Shown: positions 1 to 8,662, counted from the first letter of the stretch. The stretch is 9,298 bases of DNA from an uncultured Bacteroidales bacterium (GCA_900322025.1 ONYJ01000183.1:1-9298), one strand, 5' to 3'. Made by a program: numbers and translations. Notes: a model not told the origin generated them from the letters alone.

Positions 1-119
1 AAAATATAGTAGGCAAAATCTATATCTTCTGCGGAAGTAGAAATATATCGTTCCGCTTCTACGATAGCCACCTCGGCTCCCGCATCTCTCAGAACTATTT
101 CTAAATCCTGCGCTGTCAT
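1..119 (-). CDS. Partial unidentified ORF, N-terminal 39 residues, continues past the left edge
   Basis: An open frame starts with ATG at 119 and stays open to the window edge, reading MTAQDLEIVLRDAGAEVAIV and then an acidic segment ending near DIDFAYYI. The start lies 19 nt after the ilvE stop codon, on the same strand, which suggests co-transcription with ilvE. An in-frame TTG at 137 would add six residues and overlap the end of ilvE by 0 bases, so the ATG is a choice and not a proof. The visible part looks soluble, with no signal peptide and an amphipathic helical pattern. I do not recognise the family, and 39 residues are too few to assign one. The ORF could also be a chance frame, but its position and orientation right behind ilvE make a real gene more likely than not. 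Confidence 0.42.
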   Translation of the reverse strand, partial: MTAQDLEIVLRDAGAEVAIVEAERYISTSAEDIDFAYYI

Positions 120-138
120 TCCAACTTCTGTAAGCAAA

Positions 139-1176
139 TTAACAATCTACATTAAGAATCCAGCCAAAGCGGTCGTCTAACAAGCCTTTCTGAATACCTA
201 TAATTTGATCGTACAGCTTGCGCGATTTCTCCCCACACTCATCTGTGAACTTATATACATGAGAAGGCTGTTCGTCTTCCAGACGAATCTTGTCGTCTAT
301 TCTGCATATAGGTGTAATTACCACAGCAGTACCACAAGAGTTAACCTCATCTACCTCAGCCAGTTCAATCAGAGGAACCGGCCTCATTTCCACCTTCATG
401 CCAAGATCTGCGGCAACAGTTCTCAAACTGGCGTTGGTTATGGAAGGAAGAACGCTGTGGGAATCCGGAGTAATATAAGTATTGCCCTTTATTGCAAAGA
501 AGTTTGATGAGCCAAATTCTTCTATCAGGGAGTTTGTTTTAGCATCTAAGAAAAGTAACTCTCTATAACCCTGATTGTGCGCTATATTATAAGGGTGAAG
601 ACTCTGAGCATAGTTAGCACCTATTTTGTAGCTACCGCTACCATTTGGCGCTGCTCTGTCGTAATTCCTACCCACAACAGCTGTACCCGGAACAAGTATC
701 TTGTCGCCTGAGTAAGTACCTACAGGAGACGCCATTACAAGGAAAGTCGATTCTGAAGACGAGCGTATTCCAAGCTGTGGATTGCTTCCTATAAGCAACG
801 GACGCAGGTAGAGAGATGCCATTGTTTCATAAGGAGGAATATACTCCGAGTTAGCCTTTACAGCCATAACGCACATTTCTACAAACTGCTCTATAGAAGG
901 TGCAGGAAGATCCAAGAATTTAGCACTCCTAACCATTCTTTTGGCATTTTCTTCCGGACGGAAAAGCCTTACTTTACCATCTACTCCCCTGAAAGCTTTC
1001 AGCCCCTCAAAGCAAGAAGAGCCATAGTGCAAAACACCGGCGTAGGCGCTTAATGCGATGTTGAAGTCTGAGGTTAACTGCGCAGGTCCCCATTTACCAT
1101 CCTTGAAAGTACTATATACAATATAGTCTGTCTTGGTGTAAGAGAAAGATAACTTTCCCCAATCTATATTTTTCAT
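139..1176 (-). CDS. ilvE: Branched-chain amino acid aminotransferase (345 aa)
   Basis: This is a cytosolic PLP-dependent fold-type IV aminotransferase. It interconverts Leu, Ile and Val with their 2-oxo acids, using glutamate/2-oxoglutarate, as the last step of branched-chain amino acid synthesis. Visible family marks are the N-terminal MKNIDWGKLSFSYTKTDY, the CFEGLKAFRG motif near residues 56-64, the lysine of GSYKIGANYA (K184) as the likely Schiff-base residue, EEFGSSNFF (219-227) and the C-terminal SCGTAVVITPI (280-290). The length is normal for the larger IlvE class. The longest frame begins at TTG 1185, but ATG 1176 gives the usual family N-terminus and is preferred. A good promoter lies about 40 bp upstream, so the gene need not depend on the ABC genes before it. 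I saw no damage. The family also contains D-amino acid transaminases and aminodeoxychorismate lyase, but the motif set and length favour IlvE. Confidence 0.95.
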   Translation of the reverse strand: MKNIDWGKLSFSYTKTDYIVYSTFKDGKWGPAQLTSDFNIALSAYAGVLHYGSSCFEGLKAFRGVDGKVRLFRPEENAKRMVRSAKFLDLPAPSIEQFVEMCVMAVKANSEYIPPYETMASLYLRPLLIGSNPQLGIRSSSESTFLVMASPVGTYSGDKILVPGTAVVGRNYDRAAPNGSGSYKIGANYAQSLHPYNIAHNQGYRELLFLDAKTNSLIEEFGSSNFFAIKGNTYITPDSHSVLPSITNASLRTVAADLGMKVEMRPVPLIELAEVDEVNSCGTAVVITPICRIDDKIRLEDEQPSHVYKFTDECGEKSRKLYDQIIGIQKGLLDDRFGWILNVDC

Positions 1177-1215
1177 GTGATTCAATTGTTGTTAAGTATT
1201 TCTTTATGCGAAAGG

Positions 1216-1246
1216 CAAATATAACAAAATTTCAATCATAAGCAAA
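1216..1246 (-). promoter_or_regulatory. Bacteroides-type promoter of ilvE
   Basis: On the minus strand, TTTG (1246-1243) is followed after exactly 19 nt by TATATTTG (1223-1216). This fits the Bacteroides primary sigma factor consensus TTTG-N19-TAnnTTTG at every specified position. Transcription would begin around 1209-1211, giving a leader of about 35 nt before ATG 1176. The surroundings are A/T-rich, so a chance match is possible, but position and spacing are right for ilvE. No leader peptide or attenuator is visible in the short leader. Confidence 0.72.
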
Positions 1247-1262
1247 AAAATGTGAATAATTT

Positions 1263-1310
1263 TAAGGCAAAAAGCCAAAAACTCTGAATATTTTAGCACA
1301 AAATGCCTTA
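1263..1310 (-). terminator. Possible weak terminator hairpin after the ABC operon
   Basis: On the minus strand, TAAGGCA (1310-1304, including the stop codon of the ABC gene) can pair with TGCCTTA (1269-1263) as a 7-bp stem. The loop is 34 nt, and a smaller GGC/GCC hairpin with a T-rich loop lies inside it. The sequence after the stem is A/T-rich but has no clean T-run. The position suits transcription termination, but the structure is weak compared with the one at 5068-5119. Confidence 0.22.
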
Positions 1311-3161
1311 GGAAGTAATCTGATTGCCTGTAAATAACTCGTAATACTTTCCACGCAAGGCAAGAAGTTCGTGATGTTTGCCTCTTTCTATGATTCTGCC
1401 CTTATCCATTACCATAATATAATCTGCATTTAGGATAGTAGAGAGTCTGTGAGCTATAACAAATGTGGTTCTTCCCTGCATTAAAGAATCCATGCCTCCC
1501 TGGATGAGCTTTTCTGTGCGGGTATCTATGGAAGATGTTGCCTCGTCTAATATCAGTACAGGAGGGGCTGCAACAGCCGCACGAGCTATAGACAATAACT
1601 GCTTTTCTCCCTGCGAAAGATTGCCGCCGTCTGCACTTATGATTGTATGATATCCGTTTGGCAGACGGCGTATAAAACTATCTGCAAGTACAAGCTTAGC
1701 CGCCTTAATACAGTCTGCCTCTGTGGCATCCAACCTTCCGTAGCGTATATTGTCAAACACACTGCCGGTAAACAAATGGGTTTCCTGCAAAACTATGCCC
1801 AAACTCTGTCGCAGAGAATCCTTCTCTATGTTTCGAATATCAAAACCATCGTAAGTAATCTTCCCTTCCTGTATTTCGTAGAAGCGATTTATTAAATTAG
1901 TTATAGTGGTTTTACCTGCTCCCGTCCCCCCAACAAACGCTATTTTCTGCCCCGGATAGGCCGTCAGATTTATATCATGTAATATCTGCTTACCTTCCAC
2001 ATAGCTGAAATCTACATCGGTGAGCGAAACCTCACCCTTCAAAGGCACGCTTTTGCCGTCTTTAGTTTTCCAACTCCATTTACCATCACCTTCTTTATGT
2101 AAGGTAACAGAGCCTTTATTATCTTCTGCTTTCTGGTCTAACAACTCATAAACCCTGTCGGCACCGGCACCGGCCATAACTATGCTGTTAATTTCGTTGC
2201 TTATCTGAGAAACCGGACGGGTGAAATTTTTGTGCAAGGTAAGAAAAGCCACTAACGCTCCGAGTGTTAAGGCCGAGCCATTCAAACCGCAGAAAAAGAA
2301 GCCGGATAGAGACGATAATGCCATAGCCGCCCCTACAGTAGCTATTAACACATAGCCCAAATTGCCTATATTTCCGTTTACAGGCATAACAATATTACCT
2401 ATCCTATTGGCATTATATACGCTCTGCCTCAGTTGGTTATTAAGTATAGAAAACTCCTCTATTGTCTTGTTTTCGTGGCAATATACCTTTATAACCCTCT
2501 GTCCCGACACCATTTCCTCTATATATCCGTTAACAGCCCCAAGCATTTGTTGTCTTTGCTTAAAGTGCTTTTTGGATAATTTCCCGAGATACTTGGTGGT
2601 TAAGAACATTATAACCGCCATTATTACAGAAACCAACGATAATGGTATGCTCAAAACAAGCATACTCACAAATGTAGATACAACAGTTACCACAGATTGA
2701 AATAGGCGAGGTATGGTCTGTCCTATTACTTGCCTTAAAGTATCTACATCATTGGTATAGACAGACATTATATCGCCGTGAGAACGGGAATCAAAATAAC
2801 TTAACGGCAGTTTCTCCATGTGTTCAAACAAACTATGCCTTAAAGTTTTAAGAGTACCTTGGCTAATATAAACCGTCAGTAGATTATACGAGTAGGATGC
2901 AATAACACCTATTATCAATATAACCCCTAACTTAAATAAAGCTGCTGCCAACGGGGAATAATCCCTCAATCCACTTTTAAGCATAGGCACCACATATTCA
3001 TCTAACAGAGTCTTGGTAAATAGAGTTGATGCAAGAGTGGCTAAAGTAGATACAAGTATGCAAAGTAGCACAACAGCTATCTTCCACTTGTTCTTCTGCA
3101 GAATAAGCTTAAACAGCCGAGCTACGGTTGATATTTTCAGATTACTTCTTCTATCCAACAT
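1308..3161 (-). CDS. ABC exporter half-transporter, catalytically canonical subunit (617 aa)
   Basis: This inner-membrane ABC exporter subunit has an N-terminal six-helix domain (helices near 27-52, 73-98, 154-172, 173-191, 267-291, 297-311) and a C-terminal ATPase domain. The ATPase motifs are A-loop Tyr near 387, Walker A GGTGAGKTT (411-419), Q-loop Gln 459, signature LSQGE (515-519, not the standard LSGGQ), Walker B with LDEAT (Asp 539, catalytic Glu 540) and H-loop His 571. It should pair with the product of the gene just upstream: its complete Walker motifs and the partner's FSGGQ form the working ATP site. A charged Lys/Trp/Gly-rich insert near 355-378 lies between the membrane and ATPase domains. 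The substrate is unknown; lipid or multidrug export is typical of the family. The start at ATG 3161 leaves 51 bp after the upstream stop. A TTG at 3203 would add 14 residues and cannot be excluded. Confidence 0.93.
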   Translation of the reverse strand: MLDRRSNLKISTVARLFKLILQKNKWKIAVVLLCILVSTLATLASTLFTKTLLDEYVVPMLKSGLRDYSPLAAALFKLGVILIIGVIASYSYNLLTVYISQGTLKTLRHSLFEHMEKLPLSYFDSRSHGDIMSVYTNDVDTLRQVIGQTIPRLFQSVVTVVSTFVSMLVLSIPLSLVSVIMAVIMFLTTKYLGKLSKKHFKQRQQMLGAVNGYIEEMVSGQRVIKVYCHENKTIEEFSILNNQLRQSVYNANRIGNIVMPVNGNIGNLGYVLIATVGAAMALSSLSGFFFCGLNGSALTLGALVAFLTLHKNFTRPVSQISNEINSIVMAGAGADRVYELLDQKAEDNKGSVTLHKEGDGKWSWKTKDGKSVPLKGEVSLTDVDFSYVEGKQILHDINLTAYPGQKIAFVGGTGAGKTTITNLINRFYEIQEGKITYDGFDIRNIEKDSLRQSLGIVLQETHLFTGSVFDNIRYGRLDATEADCIKAAKLVLADSFIRRLPNGYHTIISADGGNLSQGEKQLLSIARAAVAAPPVLILDEATSSIDTRTEKLIQGGMDSLMQGRTTFVIAHRLSTILNADYIMVMDKGRIIERGKHHELLALRGKYYELFTGNQITS

Positions 3162-3212
3162 TAAACAATCATAAACATTTTTCAACAGTTTCCGATAAAC
3201 CAAAACAGATAC

Positions 3213-4955
3213 CTAAGTACTCTCGTCAAAATCTCCCTGGCCACCGGAAGTCTGCATATTGTATATATCCTTATAAATTTCGTTACTGGCAAGTAGATTA
3301 TCGTGAGTATCAAATCCTTTTAGCAATCCATCCTCCATTACCACAATCTTGTCTGCATGGCGAATACTCGAAATTCTGTGAGATATTATAATTTTTGTAG
3401 TTCCCGGTATTTTTGCCTTAAAAGTTTTGCGGATCTTAGCATCTGTAGTGGTATCTACAGCCGATGTAGAATCGTCGAGAATAAGAATCTTGGGCAACTT
3501 CAATAGTGCCCGTGCTATACAGAGCCTCTGCTTCTGACCTCCGGAAAAATTAGCCCCCCCCTGCTCTACTTTCGTATGATAACCACTGGGCAGTGATGAT
3601 ATAAATTCATCTGCACAGGCAGCAATACAAGCCCGCCTGCATTCTTCTTCCGTAGCATCTTCCTTCCCCCACCTAAGATTATCTATAATGGTTCCGGAAA
3701 ACAGTGTATTATTCTGCAATACCACCGCAACTTGATTGCGTAAGGTTGTTAGATCGTACCTCTTCACATCCACTCCTGCTACCTTTACCTTACCTCGGCT
3801 TACATCATACAAACGGCATATCAAAGAGCCTAATGTGCTTTTACCGCTACCGGTTCCTCCTATTATACCTATGGTCTGCCCCGATTCAATCTTTAGATTT
3901 ATATCTTCTAAAGCATAGTCGCCTCCCTTTTTGTAAGAAAAATATACATGCTCAAACTCAATGGAGGCGTCTTTAATTTCTGTTATAGGAGATTCAGGAT
4001 TACCCATATCCGGCTCTTCCTCTATCACCTGAGAAATTCTTCTAACACTCGCACTACTCATCGTAAGCTGCACAAAAATCATAGAGAGCATCATAAGTGC
4101 CTGCAACACCATCATAACATAGGAGAATAAAGAAGTGAGCTGCCCGGTTGTCAAAGTGCCATCTACAATGTAATGTGCGCCAAACCACGATAAAGAAATA
4201 ATACAGCCATAAACCACTATATTCATTACCGGACCATTAAGAGCCATTATTGCCTCTGCTCTAACATTGAGCCTATAGAGAGATAGTGCAGCCCTATCTA
4301 ACTTACCTAATTCGTGATGCTCTCTTACAAAAGCTTTTACCACTCTGATAGCCGATACATTCTCCTGCACCACGGCATTTAGATCGTCGTACTTTTTAAA
4401 AATCTCTTGAAACAATTTGGAAGCTCGCTTAATAATTAAGGTGAGCATTGTTGCCAGAATTGTTATGGCCACCATAAAAATGATACTGAGTTTGGCGTTT
4501 ATAAAAAAGCACATCACTACACTGGAAATCAAGTTTAACGGAGCCCTAAAAGACACTCTTAACAGCATCTGTATGGCATTCTGAATATTGGCCACATCTG
4601 TGGTCATTCTGGTTACTAATCCTGCGGTGGAATATTTATCTATATCTGAGAAAGAAAACCTTTGAATATTCCTGTACATAGCCTCTCTTAGATTTGCGGC
4701 AATTCCTGTAGATGAATAGGCTGCAAAACGCCCGGCTAATATTCCAAACATCAGGCTCAATAAAGCCATCAGCACCATGTATATTCCATAGCGATACACA
4801 TCCGGCATACTGCCGGCATTTATGCCCTTATCTATGATAGATGCCGTTACATAAGGTATCAGGACCCCCATAACAACCTCTGCGGCAGTCCATATAGGTG
4901 TTAGAATAGCAGCGGTTTTATACTGCCTTACCTGTTTGAATATCGTTTTGAACAT
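3213..4955 (-). CDS. ABC exporter half-transporter, degenerate-site subunit (580 aa)
   Basis: First gene of a two-gene exporter operon. It encodes an inner-membrane protein with six predicted helices (roughly 17-42, 58-77, 137-153, 156-175, 243-261, 275-297) followed by an ATPase domain. Motifs are A-loop Tyr 341, Walker A GGTGSGKST (366-374), Q-loop Gln 414, canonical signature FSGGQ (470-474), Walker B ILILDDST with Asp 494, Asp 495 in place of the catalytic Glu, and H-loop His 526. The Glu-to-Asp change is the mark of the non-hydrolysing subunit in heterodimeric exporters such as BmrCD and TM287/288. The longest frame starts at TTG 5054, but ATG 4955 gives the family-like start MFKTIFKQVRQYKTAAILTP. 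The promoter at 4973-5003 also lies downstream of that TTG. The substrate cannot be read from the sequence. The tail after the ATPase domain is short, Gly/Asp-rich and unremarkable. Confidence 0.94.
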   Translation of the reverse strand: MFKTIFKQVRQYKTAAILTPIWTAAEVVMGVLIPYVTASIIDKGINAGSMPDVYRYGIYMVLMALLSLMFGILAGRFAAYSSTGIAANLREAMYRNIQRFSFSDIDKYSTAGLVTRMTTDVANIQNAIQMLLRVSFRAPLNLISSVVMCFFINAKLSIIFMVAITILATMLTLIIKRASKLFQEIFKKYDDLNAVVQENVSAIRVVKAFVREHHELGKLDRAALSLYRLNVRAEAIMALNGPVMNIVVYGCIISLSWFGAHYIVDGTLTTGQLTSLFSYVMMVLQALMMLSMIFVQLTMSSASVRRISQVIEEEPDMGNPESPITEIKDASIEFEHVYFSYKKGGDYALEDINLKIESGQTIGIIGGTGSGKSTLGSLICRLYDVSRGKVKVAGVDVKRYDLTTLRNQVAVVLQNNTLFSGTIIDNLRWGKEDATEEECRRACIAACADEFISSLPSGYHTKVEQGGANFSGGQKQRLCIARALLKLPKILILDDSTSAVDTTTDAKIRKTFKAKIPGTTKIIISHRISSIRHADKIVVMEDGLLKGFDTHDNLLASNEIYKDIYNMQTSGGQGDFDEST

Positions 4956-4972
4956 ACAAGAAAAACCGTAGC

Positions 4973-5003
4973 CAAAGTTAAGCAGGTTAGCAGAAAAAGC
5001 AAA
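4973..5003 (-). promoter_or_regulatory. Bacteroides-type promoter of the ABC exporter operon
   Basis: On the minus strand, TTTG (5003-5000) is followed after exactly 19 nt by TAACTTTG (4980-4973), a full match to TTTG-N19-TAnnTTTG. Transcription would begin near 4967, leaving a leader of only about a dozen nt before ATG 4955. The site is just after the terminator of the lipoprotein gene, as expected for a new transcription unit. It also argues against the upstream TTG start at 5054. Confidence 0.75.
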
Positions 5004-5067
5004 AGAAATATCAGTCCGGAAACTTGCGCTTTTTTGCTCTATCTCTTGCAACAATCATCATAAGTAT

Positions 5068-5119
5068 AAAAATCCTGCTCCGGAACCAGAAGCTTCTGCC
5101 TCTTGGTTCCGGAGCAGGA
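5068..5119 (-). terminator. Strong intrinsic terminator of the lipoprotein gene
   Basis: TCCTGCTCCGGAACCA (5073-5088) and TGGTTCCGGAGCAGGA (5104-5119) form a perfect 16-bp inverted repeat with a 15-nt loop that includes the palindrome GAAGCTTC. On the minus strand the stem is followed at once by five T residues (5072-5068). It begins 21 nt after the lipoprotein stop codon. On the plus strand no T-run follows, so it works mainly for the minus strand and separates the lipoprotein from the ABC operon. Confidence 0.9.
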
Positions 5120-5140
5120 ATAATTTAGCACTCGAGTTAA

Positions 5141-8100
5141 TTACTCCGTAGGTAACCTCCAAATTAAGCCCTTTTTACCTCGCACTTCGCGTCCGGGTAT
5201 AATAGGTGCAGCAACTCCATTATTGGAGCTCCCCAAGGGTAGTACATCAACAGAATTAACAAAAGCCGAACTACTGGTATTGTATTGGTTATGGCCAAAC
5301 GAGAATGTTCTTACAATATAGTCAGTCATTAGAGTTTCAGTACCTGTTTCGGGATCAGTGTAGGTCCAAGTAGAAGTGTATTCCGATTGTGTCATATAGC
5401 AACCTTGGCGGTTTGCACGGCTAACTCTACCACCTACACGTGTACCAAGAGCAGGGAAGAAAATTCCTTCTGTATCCGAAGGATACCGTTTGAAATAAAC
5501 ACCTCCAGGTCCATATAAATCTGAACCTTTCTCCCAAATAATATTATATTTAGAGTAATTATTTGCAATAGAGCCACTAGATTTACCTGTTCGTGCTCCA
5601 AAACCAAGGTAAGCATTTGGAACACGAAGTCCCGGAGGGCACGGGTCATAAATACTTTTTTGCCAAGAATTTCTGGTTACATTGGAAGTGTCGTTTTGGA
5701 GAGCCTCAGTTGTTCGACCTAAGCACCATAAATAGTTAGTCGTATTTGAAGAACCCTGTTTATGAGGGTTTTGAATATGGGAATTAGGAGAAGATCCGCC
5801 TCCAGTTGAAGTGAGATCGCCGTTAGTAAGTGTATATGCGCCAGGACTGAATGTTTGCGTATTACTGCCGTATTGTGCATCAGTTTTCAATTCTCCAGGA
5901 ATTAAGGGATCCTTTCTCCCCCACTGGTAATATGGTGCATAGCCTTTAATCATATTTGTTGAATGTTGAATCACTTTTACAATCTTTGTTTTGCCAGAAG
6001 TTGCTTGAGTCAGCTTCATATAAAAAGTGCGTTCAGGATATCTGTAGGTTTCTTGACGAACCCAGCCAAGAGGAACATTCAATAGCGCATTTTCTTCGTT
6101 TCTTCTTTCTTGAGGAAAAAGGTTGAACTGCTGAACACTAAGTTCTTCGGCAGTTACCCAGATATGCCAGCTCCATATTGTTCTATGATTACCACTCTTT
6201 TCTCTTAATGCTATAACTATATTACCTTCCCGCATTTTAGCTGGATCTACATAGAAACGAATGTATTTTGTTTCGGGATAAGTGCTATAGGTAGGAATAC
6301 CGGTAAGTGCATAGTCGCCATAGGTAATCTGGTGAATAATTGAATCAGGGACAAAAAGAGTTCCGTCTCCCATTCGAAGATCCCCATAATCAACTCCGTC
6401 AAATGTCACAAAAGCCCACGCAGGAGAAGAAGAAGTAATGCTCCTATCGGCCCACACTCCCACAGCCTCGTGCGTTGTTGATATATCGCCAAATTCTGTT
6501 TCATCTGGAGCTTCGCCAATTAAGCCACGAACATCTTTATTAAGATAATTTTTCAAATATGTTGGATTAGTTGCTGAGTTGCGATAAGACTCCCAATTGC
6601 CATAAGGCCACGGCTGAGACGTATTGTAATCTACGGCATTCCCGTAAACAAGAGGCAACATATACCAGCCACCTCTTTGTATGATATAACAGTTGGCTGT
6701 CTGAAAAGGAATTGTCATCCTGTCTGTACCGTCTCCTCGAAGAAAAGGTTTTCTCTGAATGCCGGTAAGAGGATCCATTAGAGCCAAATTCTGAGGAGCT
6801 TCTTTGGTAAATCCGTTGGTTGGGCGATTCCTTAGAATATTCGCTCTTACTTGGACATCGTCAGAAACACTTATCTTATCAAAAGAACTTTGACCCTTAA
6901 CAAAAATCATGCAGTTTGGCCATAGCCCGGATCCATTGATACGCCCTGTAGTATTCATTAGTTTAGAATCCGTAGAGGCATAGATTATTTTCGACAAGTC
7001 ATATGGCATATTTGTTGCGTTATCTGCGTACCATGGGCCGCTTCTACTGGTAGAAAACGTTGCCGTAAAGTTTAAAAAGGTCCTTGTGCCATTAGCTGCT
7101 GTTTTATAACTTTTTACGGCAAAAGGAGCACTTCCGGCCACATTATCCGTATTTGCGTAAATATTGATAACATCCGGTGCATCAAACACCTCAAGAGTTG
7201 TAGGAGTCTTGTCTATTGCCAAATTGGTAATGGTGAGTTTTTTACCCTTTGCAAGAGGTATCCATTTTTTTTCTCCTGTACTAGCATCTACCGTCTTGAG
7301 TTGTAATGTATTAGTTACAGAAGTACTTCCTACTTTCAAGTTCAAGTCAAGTTCAAGTTGAGTTATATCAACAGGAAGAAGAAGAAAAGTAAAACTAATA
7401 GGAGTTGTAGCACTGAGAGTAGGAGAGACATTTGTTGTGGCGGTCTTGCTATTGCGGAAATAAAGGGTTATCTCATGACTTTGAGAGGCACCGGTGCCAG
7501 CAGCAAAGCCTATACCAGACGAAGATACTTGGAAAGAAGCGTCGCCGCCGGATATGGAAATTGGAAGAAAAGCAGACGGGTCTATCTGCCATTCACTCCC
7601 ACTACCAGCCCTGAGTACTGCACTCTCAAGAGTTACGGCTGAGGTAAGGCTTGTAGGCTTAACAAGCTTCACCTCCACTGAACTGAAACATGGAGAAAAC
7701 TCGAGAGAAATATCCTTTCCAATATCGGATAACGGTACATCTTTAAAAGCTGCCATATAGGCGTATTTCATATCTGGTTCGTACCAGGTCTCGTTCTTGG
7801 AACCGTGTACACCATTATACGTACGTGAAGTGCCTTCTTTATAGCAGTATTGTACAGAAGGTATGGCATTAAAAGTACCACTTATTGTTGCCCCGTATGA
7901 AGAAGATGGGGTACTTTCCAAACTAAGATTGGATTCTGTCAAACCTAATGAAGACAAAGAAGGATAAAACGCTACAAACCTATTGGCCGAACCGGTCTGC
8001 CAATGTAAAGCATTTGTAGCTATAGTAGAAAGTTTGGCTATAGAGCGACGACGCCGGTCTGCGGCACCTGTACCGGATTCAATGTCTTTAGTCTCATATT

Positions 8101-8593
8101 CGCTTGATTTGCCGCTAACTGCTTCTGCTATTGTAATTTTGTCTCCTGGCAGCCAATCTACACGTTCATAATACTTTTCGCCTGCAATAACAGTTATAAC
8201 ATTGCCACTGAAGCGTGTATCGGAAATTTGAATCAGAGAATCTTTTTCGGAAACTTCAGGAGAATCGTCTCCCGGAAATTTATGATAGAACTGATAGACG
8301 ATTTCTTCATCTGATGAAGAATCATATTCTCCATCTGATAAACCATCTTGTTCCTCATTAGTAGAAATATCGTTTTCAATGATAGCAGGATCTTCAGAAA
8401 CAGAAGCTTTGGTGCCTTGCGAATAATCGCCCGACGAGGCTGTGAACGATACCAGGCCACCCTTTTTGCTAGTTTCAAATGAAGACTCATCATCGCGAGT
8501 ACAACCGCTGAGGGTACTCAACAAAAACAAGGCAAATAACACACTCAAATGTGCCGAATGCCTACAAAAAAATTTTAACAACCGACTCTTCAT
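5141..8593 (-). CDS. Large fimbrillin-like surface lipoprotein (1150 aa)
   Basis: Residues 1-30 are a basic then hydrophobic lipoprotein signal with lipobox LSGC, and Cys 31 is the likely lipidated residue. The following TRDDE is acidic, like the Bacteroidota signal for display on the outer face of the outer membrane. After an acidic low-complexity linker (67-97), residues about 100-460 have fimbrillin-like marks: VDWLPGDKITI (145-155), FVAFYPS (206-212), DMKYAYMAA (274-282), SSVEVKL (304-310) and LLLPVDI (404-410). The middle contains TANCYIIQRGGWYMLPLVYG (632-651) and IWSWHIWVT (806-814). The C-terminal part has YYQWGRKDP (888-896), YDPCPPGLRVP (982-992) and a final LIWRLPTE, recalling the Fibrobacter major paralogous (FISUMP-like) domain. 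The role could be adhesion, a fimbrial tip or glycan contact; none is proven. It is monocistronic, with no fimbrial assembly genes nearby. ATG 8593 is the clear start, after an A/T-rich leader. Confidence 0.88.
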   Translation of the reverse strand: MKSRLLKFFCRHSAHLSVLFALFLLSTLSGCTRDDESSFETSKKGGLVSFTASSGDYSQGTKASVSEDPAIIENDISTNEEQDGLSDGEYDSSSDEEIVYQFYHKFPGDDSPEVSEKDSLIQISDTRFSGNVITVIAGEKYYERVDWLPGDKITIAEAVSGKSSEYETKDIESGTGAADRRRRSIAKLSTIATNALHWQTGSANRFVAFYPSLSSLGLTESNLSLESTPSSSYGATISGTFNAIPSVQYCYKEGTSRTYNGVHGSKNETWYEPDMKYAYMAAFKDVPLSDIGKDISLEFSPCFSSVEVKLVKPTSLTSAVTLESAVLRAGSGSEWQIDPSAFLPISISGGDASFQVSSSGIGFAAGTGASQSHEITLYFRNSKTATTNVSPTLSATTPISFTFLLLPVDITQLELDLNLKVGSTSVTNTLQLKTVDASTGEKKWIPLAKGKKLTITNLAIDKTPTTLEVFDAPDVINIYANTDNVAGSAPFAVKSYKTAANGTRTFLNFTATFSTSRSGPWYADNATNMPYDLSKIIYASTDSKLMNTTGRINGSGLWPNCMIFVKGQSSFDKISVSDDVQVRANILRNRPTNGFTKEAPQNLALMDPLTGIQRKPFLRGDGTDRMTIPFQTANCYIIQRGGWYMLPLVYGNAVDYNTSQPWPYGNWESYRNSATNPTYLKNYLNKDVRGLIGEAPDETEFGDISTTHEAVGVWADRSITSSSPAWAFVTFDGVDYGDLRMGDGTLFVPDSIIHQITYGDYALTGIPTYSTYPETKYIRFYVDPAKMREGNIVIALREKSGNHRTIWSWHIWVTAEELSVQQFNLFPQERRNEENALLNVPLGWVRQETYRYPERTFYMKLTQATSGKTKIVKVIQHSTNMIKGYAPYYQWGRKDPLIPGELKTDAQYGSNTQTFSPGAYTLTNGDLTSTGGGSSPNSHIQNPHKQGSSNTTNYLWCLGRTTEALQNDTSNVTRNSWQKSIYDPCPPGLRVPNAYLGFGARTGKSSGSIANNYSKYNIIWEKGSDLYGPGGVYFKRYPSDTEGIFFPALGTRVGGRVSRANRQGCYMTQSEYTSTWTYTDPETGTETLMTDYIVRTFSFGHNQYNTSSSAFVNSVDVLPLGSSNNGVAAPIIPGREVRGKKGLIWRLPTE

Positions 8594-8662
8594 AATAATC
8601 TTTTTTAATTTTAATTTTGATTATACTTTAACATATTATATTAATTTTCAAGGTTCTAACTC

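Noticed and set aside
4956..5054. A 33-codon N-terminal extension of the first ABC subunit from TTG
   Set aside because: It covers the promoter at 4973-5003, and the sequence from ATG 4955 already looks like a full family N-terminus.
7358..7760. Several plus-strand frames of 60-94 codons within the lipoprotein gene
   Set aside because: They are antisense to a well-supported coding frame and show no recognisable motifs.
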